Part shown: positions 25,125-33,438 of the stretch, one piece after another
Layout: the number at the start of each line of letters is the position of its first letter
Position numbering within the stretch: the stretch's first letter is position 1
NCBI GenBank assembly: GCA_029961745.1
Contig: CP124680.1
Location: forward strand, 3,348,001 to 3,412,000
Length of the DNA stretch: 64,000 bases
Reading direction: 5' to 3'
From: Nocardioides sp. L-11A
GTDB lineage: Bacteria; Actinomycetota; Actinomycetes; Propionibacteriales; Nocardioidaceae
Made by a program: the position numbers and the translations under genes
The notes under the pieces: model-generated
What the model was told of the DNA's origin: nothing
What the model saw: only the letters and a program-made list of their open reading frames with translations
The model's database searches: none

Positions 25125-26395
25125 TTGGGCTCAAGGGGTGAGCGCAACACTTGTCTGTTGATGGGGTGTTGTGATGGGTGCTCGTCGTGGTCGTCCGCGG
25201 CTGCCTGTTGAGTTGGAGTACGAGTTCTGGGACGTCGTGCGGGCGGGCTGCTCGATCGAGGAAGCATCTGTGGCTGTCGGCGTGTCGGTCTCAGCGGGCC
25301 GGGCGTGGGTCGGTGAGCGTGGCGGGGTGATGCCGCCCGCAACAGCCGGCCCGGGCAGTCGACGGCTGAGCTTCGCCGAACGTGAGGAGATCGCCCTGCT
25401 GCGCGCTGAGGGCAGGGGCGTACGAGAGATCGCCCGGACGGTCGGGCGCGACCCAGGCACGATCAGCCGAGAGCTGCGTCGCGTGTCCCACAGCCCCGTG
25501 TCCAGTGCGCAACGACGCGCTTATCGGGCCTCGACTGCACAAGGCGATGCCGACGCGCGAGCCAAGCGGCCCAAGACGGCGAAGCTCGCCACGAATCTGC
25601 CGCTGCGCCGCGAGGTCCAACAGCGTCTGCGGGAGAATCACAGTCCCGAGCAGATCGCTGCCCGGCTACGCGAGGACTTCCCCGACGATCCGGAGATGTG
25701 GGTGTCGCACGAGACGATCTACCAGGCGCTCTACGTGCAGGGCCGCGGAGCGTTGAAGCGGGAACTGGTCAAGTATCTGCGCACCGGTCGGGCGGTCCGC
25801 AAACCACACCGACGACCCGATAAGAGGCGTGGCCAGATCCAGGGCATGGTGAACATCGCTGATCGGCCCAAACAGGTCGAGGACCGGGCGGTGCCCGGTG
25901 ACTGGGAAGGCGATCTGATCCTGGGGTCAACCGAGTCGGGCTCGGCGATCGGGACGCTGGTCGAACGCGCGACCGGGTTCACCATGCTGCTGCACCTGCG
26001 CGGCGACCACACTGCCGAAACGGTTGCCGGCGCGATGATCGAGAAGATGCTTGACCTGCCCGAGCAACTTCGTCGCTCGCTGACCTGGGACCAGGGCAGC
26101 GAGATGGCCAACCACGCACAGATCGCCGAGGCGACCGGGCTCGACATCTACTTCTGCGACCCGCACTCGCCGTGGCAGCGCGGCACGAACGAGAACACCA
26201 ACGGGTTGCTGCGTCAGTACTTCCCCAAGGGCACCGACCTGTCGCGGTGGGGACCTGGCTACCTCGACAAGGTCGCAGCCGAGCTCAACGCCCGTCCCCG
26301 CAAACGACTCGCCTGGCGCACCCCCGCCGAAGCCCTCGACAAGCTACTGTCCGAGCAATCGAATCCACCTGGTGTTGCGACCACGGCTTGAATTC
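25125..26395 (+). mobile_element. IS30-family insertion sequence
   Basis: About 1.27 kb. The ends are imperfect inverted repeats sharing CGCAACAC and TCAAG, about 17 of 24 positions (left 25127-25150, right 26372-26395 read in reverse). GCC on both sides (25122-25124 and 26396-26398) would be a 3-base target duplication, typical for the family. It contains one intact transposase gene. Codon use is visibly less GC-extreme than in the neighbouring genes, consistent with recent arrival. Exact ends are uncertain by a few bases. Confidence 0.82.
25171..26391 (+). CDS. IS30-family transposase
   Basis: 406 residues, apparently intact. Two amino-terminal HTH regions are present: GCSIEEASVAVGVSVSAGRA, and the IS30 signature REEIALLRAEGRGVREIART ending in PGTISRELRR. 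The DDE core is Asp244/Asp248 (GDWEGDLI), Asp307 (TWDQGSEM) and Glu341 (GTNENTNG), with the family's 33-residue D-to-E gap. Translation can begin at GTG 25171 or the next codon, ATG 25174. The stop lies four bases inside the right end. No frameshift was seen, so transposition may still occur. Confidence 0.95.
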   Translation: MMGARRGRPRLPVELEYEFWDVVRAGCSIEEASVAVGVSVSAGRAWVGERGGVMPPATAGPGSRRLSFAEREEIALLRAEGRGVREIARTVGRDPGTISRELRRVSHSPVSSAQRRAYRASTAQGDADARAKRPKTAKLATNLPLRREVQQRLRENHSPEQIAARLREDFPDDPEMWVSHETIYQALYVQGRGALKRELVKYLRTGRAVRKPHRRPDKRRGQIQGMVNIADRPKQVEDRAVPGDWEGDLILGSTESGSAIGTLVERATGFTMLLHLRGDHTAETVAGAMIEKMLDLPEQLRRSLTWDQGSEMANHAQIAEATGLDIYFCDPHSPWQRGTNENTNGLLRQYFPKGTDLSRWGPGYLDKVAAELNARPRKRLAWRTPAEALDKLLSEQSNPPGVATTA

Positions 26396-26453
26396 GCCCG
26401 CCCGTCAAGTGCAGGAACTGCCCTCCCAGTGGTGCGCCTGAGGCTCCTGGGAC

Positions 26454-27344
26454 TCAGCCCAGCCGGTCCCGCGCGGCCTGCGCGGCGTCCCGCTCCGCGG
26501 TGGCGGTGCGCAGGTCGGCGGCGGTGCCGTCGCGGACCTCCTCCGCCTCGGCCAGCTCCTCCTCCACCGCCTCGGACCGCTCCTCCAGCTCGGCGAGACG
26601 GCGGCGCAGCTCGTCGGTCTCCGCCTCCAGCTGCAGGGACCGGGCGGACAGCCGCTCGACCTCGGCGGCCGCGTCGTCGTGGGTGGCCCGCGCGGCGTCG
26701 TACTCCTCCTGGGCGGCGGCGAGCCGCTCGTCGGCGGCGGCGAGCGCCTTGGCCGCCCGGTCGGGGTCCGGCACCAGGTGCAGGTCCGGCGGGCCGGGGC
26801 GGGGCGCCTCGCGGGGGCTGGCGCTGAACCCCAGCGCCGCCGGTACGGCGACGGCGCCGGCCAGGTCGTCGGCGTCCATCGGCTCGAGGCCAGTCGTCCG
26901 CAGGGCGCTGACGAGCAGGCCGCTGCGCACCGCGCGACCGCACTCGGCGTCGACCATCGCCGCCGTGAGCGTGGCCTCGACCTGCTCGGCGACCGCCTCG
27001 GTGACCCGCAGCCCCTCCTCGGCGGCGATCCGGCGGGCCTGGGTGGTGACGGCGGCGGTGACCTGGCGCCGCTGGCGGGTCAGCGCGCGCAGCTCGCCGG
27101 CCGACATCGCCTCCTGGGCCTCGCGCAGGGCCGCCCCGACACTGAGGACCTGGTCGACCTGGGCCGCCTCGCGGCGGACGAGGAGGTCGACGACCCACGC
27201 CGCGGTGCTGGGCTTGCGCAGCGCCTTCACCTGCGCCGCCAGCGGTGTGCCTTTGAGCTCGCGGGCCCGGGCGTCGCGGGCCGGGGTGAACTCCGCGAGC
27301 GGCAGCGCGTAGAGCTCGTCGGCGATCTCCAGCAGGTCAGCCAC
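26454..27344 (-). CDS. Coiled-coil protein, function unknown
   Basis: 296 residues, almost wholly helical. The first 110 residues (LLEIADELYALPLAEFTPAR, then LKALRKPSTAAWVVDLLVRR-like sequence) look like a conserved actinobacterial domain of unknown function. Residues about 185-290 form a long Ala/Glu/Arg coiled coil with heptad character. There is no signal peptide or membrane helix. The GTG start is the first in frame. It is transcribed toward the split terminator, with the TetR gene 21 bases upstream on the same strand. I do not recognise a function. Confidence 0.72.
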   Translation of the reverse strand: MADLLEIADELYALPLAEFTPARDARARELKGTPLAAQVKALRKPSTAAWVVDLLVRREAAQVDQVLSVGAALREAQEAMSAGELRALTRQRRQVTAAVTTQARRIAAEEGLRVTEAVAEQVEATLTAAMVDAECGRAVRSGLLVSALRTTGLEPMDADDLAGAVAVPAALGFSASPREAPRPGPPDLHLVPDPDRAAKALAAADERLAAAQEEYDAARATHDDAAAEVERLSARSLQLEAETDELRRRLAELEERSEAVEEELAEAEEVRDGTAADLRTATAERDAAQAARDRLG

Positions 27345-27365
27345 GCTCGGAGTCTTCCAGATCCG

Positions 27366-27968
27366 TCATCGCAGGCCGGCTCCGATCATGGCGACGGTGA
27401 GGTCGACCAGGTCGTCGCGGTCGACGCCGGCGGGACGGGTGAGGGCGATCCGCAGGCAGGCCGAGACCAGGACGCCCATCAGCATGAACACGACCGCCTC
27501 GAGCTGTTCGGGCGCGAGATCCGGGCGGTGCCGGCGCGGCAGCAGCGAGGCGAGTCGGTGCAGGTCGGCCTCGATCTCGGGGAGCACGTTGGCGCTGCTC
27601 CCGGTGGGCAGCTGGTTGACCATGGCGGTGATGACGCCGCGGTGCCGCTCGAACCCGCTCACGAGGCTGACCACGACCAGCCGCAGCGCCTCGTCCAGGT
27701 CGAGCTCGAGTGCGTCGACGACGCTGACCATGAGGTCGTCGCTGATGGCGTGCACCGCCTCTTCGCGCAGCACCGCGAGGAGCTCGGTGCGGTCGTTGAA
27801 GTAGCGGTAGAAGGTGCCGCTGCTGACGTGGGCGTCACGGATCACCGCCGTGGTCGTCAGCCGGTCGATGCCGTCGCGCTCGAGGATCCGCACCGCCGTG
27901 TCGAGCAGCAGCCGCCGGGTCTGCACCGCCCGGTCCTGGCGCGGCCGGGCCCGCTGCCGCTGCGCCAC
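27366..27968 (-). CDS. TetR-family transcriptional regulator
   Basis: 200 residues. The amino-terminal HTH is clear: RRLLLDTAVRILERDGIDRL, followed by TTAVIRDAHVSSGTFYRYFN, the TetR recognition helix with the Y-R-Y-F end. The carboxyl helical domain resembles regulators of lipid or fatty acid genes, but the ligand is unknown. The GTG start lies 4 bases after the stop of the response regulator gene, so it is probably co-transcribed with it. Its target is not evident; no good palindrome was found in the adjacent gaps. Confidence 0.88.
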   Translation of the reverse strand: MAQRQRARPRQDRAVQTRRLLLDTAVRILERDGIDRLTTTAVIRDAHVSSGTFYRYFNDRTELLAVLREEAVHAISDDLMVSVVDALELDLDEALRLVVVSLVSGFERHRGVITAMVNQLPTGSSANVLPEIEADLHRLASLLPRRHRPDLAPEQLEAVVFMLMGVLVSACLRIALTRPAGVDRDDLVDLTVAMIGAGLR

Positions 27969-27972
27969 CCGG

Positions 27973-28629
27973 TCAGTCCTCGTCGCCGTCGTCGAGGCCC
28001 TGCTCGATGACGTAGCGGGTCAGCTCGACCCGGTTGTGCATCTGCAGCTTGCGCAGCGTGTTCTGCACATGGTTCTGCACCGTGCGGTGCGAGAGCACCA
28101 GCCGCTCGGCGATCTGCTTGTACGACAGTCCCTTGGCGACCATCTTGAGGATCTCGGTCTCCCGGTCGGTGAGCCGCTCACCGGGCGGCGTCTCCGGCTC
28201 GCTCATCCGCCGGAACTCCCCGAGCACCAGGGCCGCGAGCCCCGGCGTGAAGACGCTGTCCCCCGCTGCCACCCGGCGTACGGCGGCCAGGAGCTCGTCG
28301 CGCGAGGCGGACTTGACCAGGTAGCCGGTCGCGCCCGCCTTCACCGCCGCCAGCACGTCGTCCTGCTCCCCCGATGCCGACAGGATGAGCACCCGCGAGG
28401 ACGGCTCGCTCGCCAGCACCTGCGCGGTGACCTCGACCCCGCTGGGCGCGGGGATCTGCAGGTCGAGCACGACCACCTGCGGCCGGGTCGCCCGGAACCG
28501 TGCGATCGCCTCGGTGCCGGTCGCCGCGACCGCGACCACCTCGAAGCCGGCGGCGTCGAGGTCGCGCTCCACGGCGTCGCGCCACATCGGGTGGTCGTCG
28601 ACGACCATCACCCGGATCCGGTCCGTCAT
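27973..28629 (-). CDS. NarL/LuxR-type response regulator
   Basis: 218 residues: a receiver with acidic pair Asp11-Asp12, phospho-acceptor Asp56 (VVVLDLQIP) and Lys in GYLVKSAS, then a LuxR HTH (LTDRETEILKMVAKGLSYKQ). The ATG is fixed by TAGGGT seven bases upstream (28637-28642), so it has a leaderless promoter of its own. The matching kinase is 660 bases upstream on the same strand, separated by the flavin-reductase-like gene. The TetR gene follows four bases later. Targets are unknown. Confidence 0.93.
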   Translation of the reverse strand: MTDRIRVMVVDDHPMWRDAVERDLDAAGFEVVAVAATGTEAIARFRATRPQVVVLDLQIPAPSGVEVTAQVLASEPSSRVLILSASGEQDDVLAAVKAGATGYLVKSASRDELLAAVRRVAAGDSVFTPGLAALVLGEFRRMSEPETPPGERLTDRETEILKMVAKGLSYKQIAERLVLSHRTVQNHVQNTLRKLQMHNRVELTRYVIEQGLDDGDED

Positions 28630-28636
28630 GGGAGGG

Positions 28637-28642
28637 ACCCTA
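28637..28642 (-). promoter_or_regulatory. -10 box of response regulator (TAGGGT)
   Basis: TAGGGT followed by seven bases and the ATG. It shows that the regulator can be transcribed without its upstream kinase. Confidence 0.55.
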
Positions 28643-28778
28643 GATGATGGCCGCCGACGTGCGTGCGAGGTCAGGTGGACGGCACGTGCTCCTGCAGCCA
28701 CGTGGTGCGCCGGTCGAGCACGGCCGGGTCGATCCGTCGGGATGGTCCCCGGACCACGCTCGTGGGGGTGCTGCGGAC

Positions 28779-29291
28779 TCAACCGCGGTGGAAGCGACCA
28801 CGCCGGTGCAGGAGGGCCTCGGAGCCGGCCTCGTCGTCGCCGATCTCGACCTGCTCGATGGCGGCGGTGACCTCGACCGACCAGCCGACCGGGCGCTCGT
28901 CCCGCAGCCGGACGCCGGCCCAGGTGCGGGCCGTCGCGAGCCGCGGGCCGTAGGCAGTGGCAGCGAACTCGGCCTGCCGGAACGGGCCACCGGGCGCGGG
29001 CGCCGTACCGGCGAAGGCCTCGGCGAGCTGGCGGTCGGCCCACGCCAGCAGCTGGACCACGCCACGGCCGGTGTCGCGGAGCACCTCGAGCAGGTCGGAG
29101 TCGGGGTCGAGCAGCGCCAGCACCGCGGGCTCGGGGCCGAGGGCGACCATGAGGGAGGTGACCGTCAGCCCGGCGCGGTCGTCCACATCGCCGGCGGTCC
29201 ACAGCGTGACCGCACCACCGGCCCGGCCGCGGAACCGGCGGGCCGGGTCGGGGTCCGCCTCGGCGAAGGGATGGGTGCTGTGGATGGTCAT
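28779..29291 (-). CDS. Flavin-reductase-like domain protein
   Basis: 170 residues with the flavin reductase/FMN-binding split-barrel layout: RRFRGRAGGAVTLWTAGD near the amino end, GLTVTSLMVALGPEPAVLAL (the FMN-binding strand region) and a closing beta segment. The ATG overlaps the TGA of the histidine kinase gene (ATGA), so the two are coupled. It lies between a sensor kinase and its probable response regulator, so flavin or redox input to that system is a possible reading. Catalytic residues for a specific reductase were not identified. Confidence 0.75.
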   Translation of the reverse strand: MTIHSTHPFAEADPDPARRFRGRAGGAVTLWTAGDVDDRAGLTVTSLMVALGPEPAVLALLDPDSDLLEVLRDTGRGVVQLLAWADRQLAEAFAGTAPAPGGPFRQAEFAATAYGPRLATARTWAGVRLRDERPVGWSVEVTAAIEQVEIGDDEAGSEALLHRRGRFHRG

Positions 29292-30430
29292 CGTCCGTCC
29301 TCCCGTGCGCGACCGTCCCGGGGTACGGCGAAGGTCCATTCGGTGCCGTAGCCGCCGGTGTCGAGCGTGGCGGTCCCACCGAGGTCGCGCACCCGGCCCC
29401 GGATGGACTCGACGACACCGAGCCGGCCCTCCTGCTCGGCGGCCGCCAGCCGGCCGTCGGCGATCCCGGGCCCGTCGTCGCGGACGCTCACCTCGACCCG
29501 GTCGCCGAGGTCCTCCACGAGCACCCAGGCGGGCGCGTCGACGCCGACATGCCGCTCGACGTTGTCGAGACAGGCCCGGACCACCGCCACCAGCTCGGTC
29601 ACGGCGTGGGCCGGCAGCTCGATCGGCCCCGCCGGCACGCCCACCTCCGTGCGCGGGCGCGAGGCCAGCGCGGTGAGCGCCGCGGCGAGGTCGGCCCGCC
29701 CGGCCGCGGCGTCCGGGGACGTCGTGGTGACCGCGTCCTGCGAGCGGATCAGGGTGCGCAGCGCCTGCTCCTGGACGCCGGCGGCCCGGCCGAGCTCGCC
29801 GCCCTGCCGCTGGACCAGCGCGAGGACCTGCAGCACGCCGTCGTGGACGGCGCGGGCCAGCCGGGTGCGCTCGGCCGCCGCGGCCGCCTCGCGCTGGGCC
29901 CGGTCCCGCTCGGCGGCCATCTCCTTCAGCGACTCGCAGACGAAGCCGACCATCGAGCCGCCGAGCAGGATGAGGAAGACGTTGCCCCAGTCCTTCTGCG
30001 CGACGTGGGAGCGGCTGAGCAGGTCGACGGCGCCGAGCAGCACGGCCGCGACCGTCCCGCCGCGCCAGCCGTAGCGGATCGCCCAGGCGAGGAGGGCGCC
30101 GACGATCCAGTAGCCGGGGATGGTGGCCTGGAACCAGGCGCCCTTGACGACCGGTGTCGCGAGCAGCAGGGCGACCGCCAGCGCGAGGTCGCCCAGCAGG
30201 ACGGCGGGCACCCGGCGCTCCGGCGCGGCGTACACGACGATCGCCGCGACGGTCGCGACGACCATCACCCCGACGCAGGTCCAGCCGAGCACCGGGTGGT
30301 CGAAGTTGGCACGGTAGGCGTTGAGGGCCACGGCGTACCCGAGGACGACGACCCGCAGCACCGCCAGGGCGCGGAACATGCGGTCCTCGACCGCGATCGC
30401 GGCCCGTGTGGTGCTCCCCCCGTCGGTCAC
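29288..30430 (-). CDS. Sensor histidine kinase (NarL-system type)
   Basis: 380 residues. About five or six membrane helices (residues 20-165) form the sensor, followed by a short coiled coil, the phospho-acceptor His196 in RLARAVHDGVLQ (HisKA_3-like/MacS type) and an ATPase domain with ELVAVVRACLDNVERHV and DDGPGI. It is the first gene of a coupled pair with the flavin-reductase-like gene and is the likely partner of the response regulator at 27973-28629. The signal is unknown; there is no periplasmic loop large enough for a ligand domain. Confidence 0.9.
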   Translation of the reverse strand: MTDGGSTTRAAIAVEDRMFRALAVLRVVVLGYAVALNAYRANFDHPVLGWTCVGVMVVATVAAIVVYAAPERRVPAVLLGDLALAVALLLATPVVKGAWFQATIPGYWIVGALLAWAIRYGWRGGTVAAVLLGAVDLLSRSHVAQKDWGNVFLILLGGSMVGFVCESLKEMAAERDRAQREAAAAAERTRLARAVHDGVLQVLALVQRQGGELGRAAGVQEQALRTLIRSQDAVTTTSPDAAAGRADLAAALTALASRPRTEVGVPAGPIELPAHAVTELVAVVRACLDNVERHVGVDAPAWVLVEDLGDRVEVSVRDDGPGIADGRLAAAEQEGRLGVVESIRGRVRDLGGTATLDTGGYGTEWTFAVPRDGRAREDGR

Positions 30431-30441
30431 CGGTCCGTCGG

Positions 30442-31188
30442 TCAGGACGCCAGCTTGCCGGGCTCGCCGTCGCCGCGATCGCTGCGCCGCGACTCCGCCT
30501 TGGCGCGGGTGGCGTACATGTCGACGTACTCCTGCTGGGAGAGCCGCATGATCTCGTACATGATCTCGTCGGTGATCGAGCGCAGGATGAACCGGTCGTT
30601 CTCCATGCCGGCGTAGCGCGAGAAGTCGAGCGGCTTGCCGAAGCGGACGGTCGGGCGGGTGATCCGGCCGAACTTCTTGCCCGGGGGCGCCACGACGTCG
30701 GTGCCGACGACGGCCACCGGGATGACGGGGACGCCGGTCTCCAGGGCGAGCCGGGCGATGCCGGTCTTGCCGCGGTAGAGCCGACCGTCGTGCGAGCGGG
30801 TGCCCTCGGGGTAGATCCCGAACAGCTCGCCCTCGGCGAGGACGCGCTTGGCCGACACCAGGGCACCGGACGCCGCGTCGCCGCTGGCCCGGTCGATCGG
30901 GATGTTGCCGGTGCCGCTGAAGAAGTTCTTCTGCAACCAGCCCTTGACGCCGGGCGAGGTGAAGTACTCGGCCTTGGCGACGAAGCGCACCATCCGCGGG
31001 ATCACCAGCGGCATGAAGAGCCAGTCGGCGTACGACAGGTGGTTGCTGGCGAGGATCGCCGGGCCGGTCGCGGGGACGTTCTCCACGCCTTCGGCCCGGG
31101 GACGGAAGACGACCTTCAGCAGCGGCCCGAGGGCGACGAACTTCAGGAACCAGTAGAACAAGCGACCGAACCTCCCAGAATCAAGCAC
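30442..31188 (-). CDS. 1-acyl-sn-glycerol-3-phosphate acyltransferase (PlsC-like)
   Basis: 248 residues. The acyltransferase motif I is NHLSYAD (His50, Asp55) and motif III is YPEGTRS (Glu128, Arg131), with IPIDRA as motif II, so the catalytic set is complete. It should acylate lysophosphatidate at the membrane, or a related lipid acceptor. The GTG at 31188 is poorly supported by a ribosome site; a TTG about ten codons in, behind GGGAGG, is an alternative start. It lies 11 bases before the histidine kinase gene on the same strand. Confidence 0.9.
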   Translation of the reverse strand: MLDSGRFGRLFYWFLKFVALGPLLKVVFRPRAEGVENVPATGPAILASNHLSYADWLFMPLVIPRMVRFVAKAEYFTSPGVKGWLQKNFFSGTGNIPIDRASGDAASGALVSAKRVLAEGELFGIYPEGTRSHDGRLYRGKTGIARLALETGVPVIPVAVVGTDVVAPPGKKFGRITRPTVRFGKPLDFSRYAGMENDRFILRSITDEIMYEIMRLSQQEYVDMYATRAKAESRRSDRGDGEPGKLAS

Positions 31189-31248
31189 CGTTCATCGACC
31201 TGCGCCCGCCCGCATGGGCGCCACTGAGGCAGCCTAGCGGTGGTGCGG

Positions 31249-31254
31249 CACAAT
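31249..31254 (+). promoter_or_regulatory. -10 box of hydrolase gene (CACAAT)
   Basis: CACAAT is followed by six bases and the ATG at 31261. The same hexamer precedes the gene at 52089 at similar spacing. Confidence 0.45.
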
Positions 31255-31260
31255 CTCGCC

Positions 31261-32064
31261 ATGCCGCCGAGCACTCCGGACCGTGGGACCGACCTGACCG
31301 CGCCGCTCACGATCGCGGCCCGCCCCGAGCTGACGGGCGGGCGCCGGATCGCCGTCCTGCTCAGTCACGGGTTCACCGGCTCGCCGGCGTCGATGCGCCC
31401 GTGGGGTGAGCACCTCGGCGCCCTCGGGTACGCCGTCGCCGTGCCCCTGCTGCCCGGGCACGGCACCACCTGGCAGGACCTCAACACCCGGCGCTGGGCC
31501 GACTGGTACGCCGAGCTCACCCGGGTCTTCGACGCGCTGCGGGCCGAGCACGACGCGGTCGTCGTCGGCGGGCTCTCGATGGGCGGGGCGCTCGTGCTGC
31601 GACTGGCCGCCGACCGGCCCGACGAGGTCGCGGGCGTGATGGTCGTCAACCCGGCCGTCGCCACCAGACGGCTGGACGTCAAGCTGCTTCCGGTGCTCAA
31701 GCACCTGGTGTCGTCCTTCCCCGCGATCGCCGGCGACATCAAGAAGCCGGGGGTGCTGGAGCACGGCTACGACCGGACCCCGCTGAAGGCGATCCACTCG
31801 CTGATGCAGGCCTGGCCGGCCCTGCGTGCCGACCTGCCGCGGATCACCGCTCCCCTCGTCTACTTCCGCTCGGCCGACGACCACGTCGTCGACGACGCCA
31901 CCGAGCCGCTCGTGATCGGCGGCGTCTCGTCGGCCGACGTGACGCGGGTCGCGCTGCCCGAGAGCTACCACGTGGCGACGCTCGACAACGACGCACCGAC
32001 GATCTTCGCGGAGTCCGCTGCGTTCGTCGCGCGGGTGACCTCCTCCGCCCAGGGCGTAGCCTGA
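31261..32064 (+). CDS. Alpha/beta hydrolase, carboxylesterase/lipase type
   Basis: 267 residues. The nucleophile elbow is GLSMGG (Ser near residue 112), an oxyanion HGFTGSP motif is near residue 38, the acid is in SADDHVV and the catalytic His is in SYHVATLD. The overall pattern resembles Est30/monoacylglycerol lipase-like carboxylesterases. The ATG at 31261, six bases after CACAAT, is preferred over a GTG 21 bases upstream. The next small gene starts five bases after the stop. The substrate is unknown. Confidence 0.9.
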   Translation: MPPSTPDRGTDLTAPLTIAARPELTGGRRIAVLLSHGFTGSPASMRPWGEHLGALGYAVAVPLLPGHGTTWQDLNTRRWADWYAELTRVFDALRAEHDAVVVGGLSMGGALVLRLAADRPDEVAGVMVVNPAVATRRLDVKLLPVLKHLVSSFPAIAGDIKKPGVLEHGYDRTPLKAIHSLMQAWPALRADLPRITAPLVYFRSADDHVVDDATEPLVIGGVSSADVTRVALPESYHVATLDNDAPTIFAESAAFVARVTSSAQGVA

Positions 32065-32068
32065 GGGC

Positions 32069-32488
32069 GTGCAGCGGGACGACCCGGACTACGACGACGC
32101 GGCCTGGCAGGCGATCGTCGACAACTACGGCGAGCGCGTCGAGTTGGAGACCCCCGACGACGAGGACGATGCCGACCCCGGTCCGGCGCCCGAGTCCTAC
32201 GACGACCGCTACGACGACACGTACGACGACCTCGACCAGGCCGACGAGGACCGCTTCGTCCCCGCCCAGGCGCCGCCGGTGCCCGTGCCGCCCCCGGACC
32301 GGATGCTCGCCTGGCTCGGGGTGTTCGGGGCGCCGGCCGTGCTGCTGGTCTTCCTCGTGCTCGGCCTGGGCATGCCGTCCTGGCTGGGGTGGCTGCTCGT
32401 GGCCTGGTTCGTGGGCGGCTTCTGCTATCTCGTGATCCGCTCGCCCGGCCCGCCCCGCGACCCGTGGGACGACGGCGCGCGCGTCTGA
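32069..32488 (+). CDS. Acidic membrane protein, function unknown
   Basis: 139 residues: a very acidic, Tyr/Asp-rich amino half (many DD and YDD pairs), a Pro/Val linker and two membrane helices (about 78-98 and 101-122). The GTG start follows TAGCCT (32057-32062) by six bases; that box overlaps the stop of the hydrolase gene. No family is recognised beyond similar small actinobacterial proteins. It is convergent with the ROK gene. Confidence 0.72.
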   Translation: MQRDDPDYDDAAWQAIVDNYGERVELETPDDEDDADPGPAPESYDDRYDDTYDDLDQADEDRFVPAQAPPVPVPPPDRMLAWLGVFGAPAVLLVFLVLGLGMPSWLGWLLVAWFVGGFCYLVIRSPGPPRDPWDDGARV

Positions 32489-32513
32489 GCGGCCGAGCCG
32501 CGGTACGCCGCGG

Positions 32514-33428
32514 TCAGGCGCGCCCGTCGCGCGCGAGCAGGGCGGCGCCGATGGCGCCCGCCTCCGGCCCGAGCCGGGCGGGGACGAGGGCGGGGACCGC
32601 GCGGTAGGCGGTGCCCTGCAACGAGCCGGCGAGCGCCCGCCGGGCCGGGCCCAGCAGCAGGTCGCCGACGGCCGAGACACCGCCGCCGACCACGACGACC
32701 TCGGGGTCGAAGGCCGAGACCAGGGCGGCCGAGCCGACGCCGAGCCAGGTGCCGATCGAGGCGAACGAGTGCAGCGCGACCTGGTCCCCGGCCAGTGCCA
32801 GCGCCGTCACCTCGGGACCGTCGAGGTGACGGCCGAGCGCGACCCGGGTCACTCGCTCCAGCGCGCGGCCGCTGCAGTACTGCTCCCAGCAGCCGCGCAG
32901 GCCGCACTCGCAGGCCAGGCCGTCCGGCACGGCCTGCATGTGGCCGAACTCCCCCGCCAGGCCGTGCGCCCCACGGACCACCCGTCCGTCGAGGACGACG
33001 GCGCCGCCGATGCCGGTGCCGATGGTGATGAGCAGCGCGGACCGCACCCCGCGGGCGGCACCGGCCACGAGCTCGGCGTACGCCGCGCAGTTGGCGTCGT
33101 TGTCGAGGACGACGGACAGTCCGGTCCGCTCGGCGATCGCCTGGCGCACCGGGGCGTCGCGCCACGGCAGGTGGGCACCGAACAGGAAGCGCTCCCCGGC
33201 CGCGTCCACCAGCCCCGCAGCGGAGACGCCGAGGCCGGCCGGCCGGGCCCCGGCGGACACGTCGCGGGCGGCGAGCACCACCGCCTCCTCCACCGCCTCC
33301 GGTCCCGCCGAGACGCCCGGCATCGGCCGGGTCGCGGTCGCCTCCACCGCGCCGGCGGCGGACAGGCGCACCGCCAGCACCTTGGTGCCGCCGACATCGA
33401 CGCCGACGTAGCTCCCGGCCCCGCTCAT
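32514..33428 (-). CDS. ROK-family sugar kinase (second of a tandem pair)
   Basis: 304 residues. It shows the ATP motif GVDVGGTKVLAV, catalytic Asp in VVLDNDANCAAYAE, TIGTGIGGAVV and the ROK zinc site CECGLRGCWEQY with the upstream GEFGHM His. It should phosphorylate glucose or another hexose. It begins 10 bases after the stop of the paralogous ROK gene and is the last gene of the operon. The ATG at 33428 is preferred over a start 12 codons earlier. The two paralogues differ markedly outside the motifs, so they may have different substrates. Confidence 0.9.
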   Translation of the reverse strand: MSGAGSYVGVDVGGTKVLAVRLSAAGAVEATATRPMPGVSAGPEAVEEAVVLAARDVSAGARPAGLGVSAAGLVDAAGERFLFGAHLPWRDAPVRQAIAERTGLSVVLDNDANCAAYAELVAGAARGVRSALLITIGTGIGGAVVLDGRVVRGAHGLAGEFGHMQAVPDGLACECGLRGCWEQYCSGRALERVTRVALGRHLDGPEVTALALAGDQVALHSFASIGTWLGVGSAALVSAFDPEVVVVGGGVSAVGDLLLGPARRALAGSLQGTAYRAVPALVPARLGPEAGAIGAALLARDGRA

Positions 33429-33438
33429 CCTCGCGTGC

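Larger units (their letters stand above)
25096..26417. terminator. Terminator hairpin split by the IS30 insertion
   Basis: Left arm 25096-25114 (TTCCTGCACTTGTCGGGCG) and right arm 26399-26417 (CGCCCGTCAAGTGCAGGAA) are reverse complements over 19 bases with one mismatch. Without the insertion they would form one hairpin with a 10-base loop between the convergent host genes. The IS sits in that loop. Confidence 0.7.

Noticed and set aside
28630..28778. Small open stretch on the minus strand after the flavin-reductase-like gene
   Set aside because: About 35 protein-like codons follow the stop in the same frame, but there is no ribosome site or family, and the response regulator promoter occupies the region.
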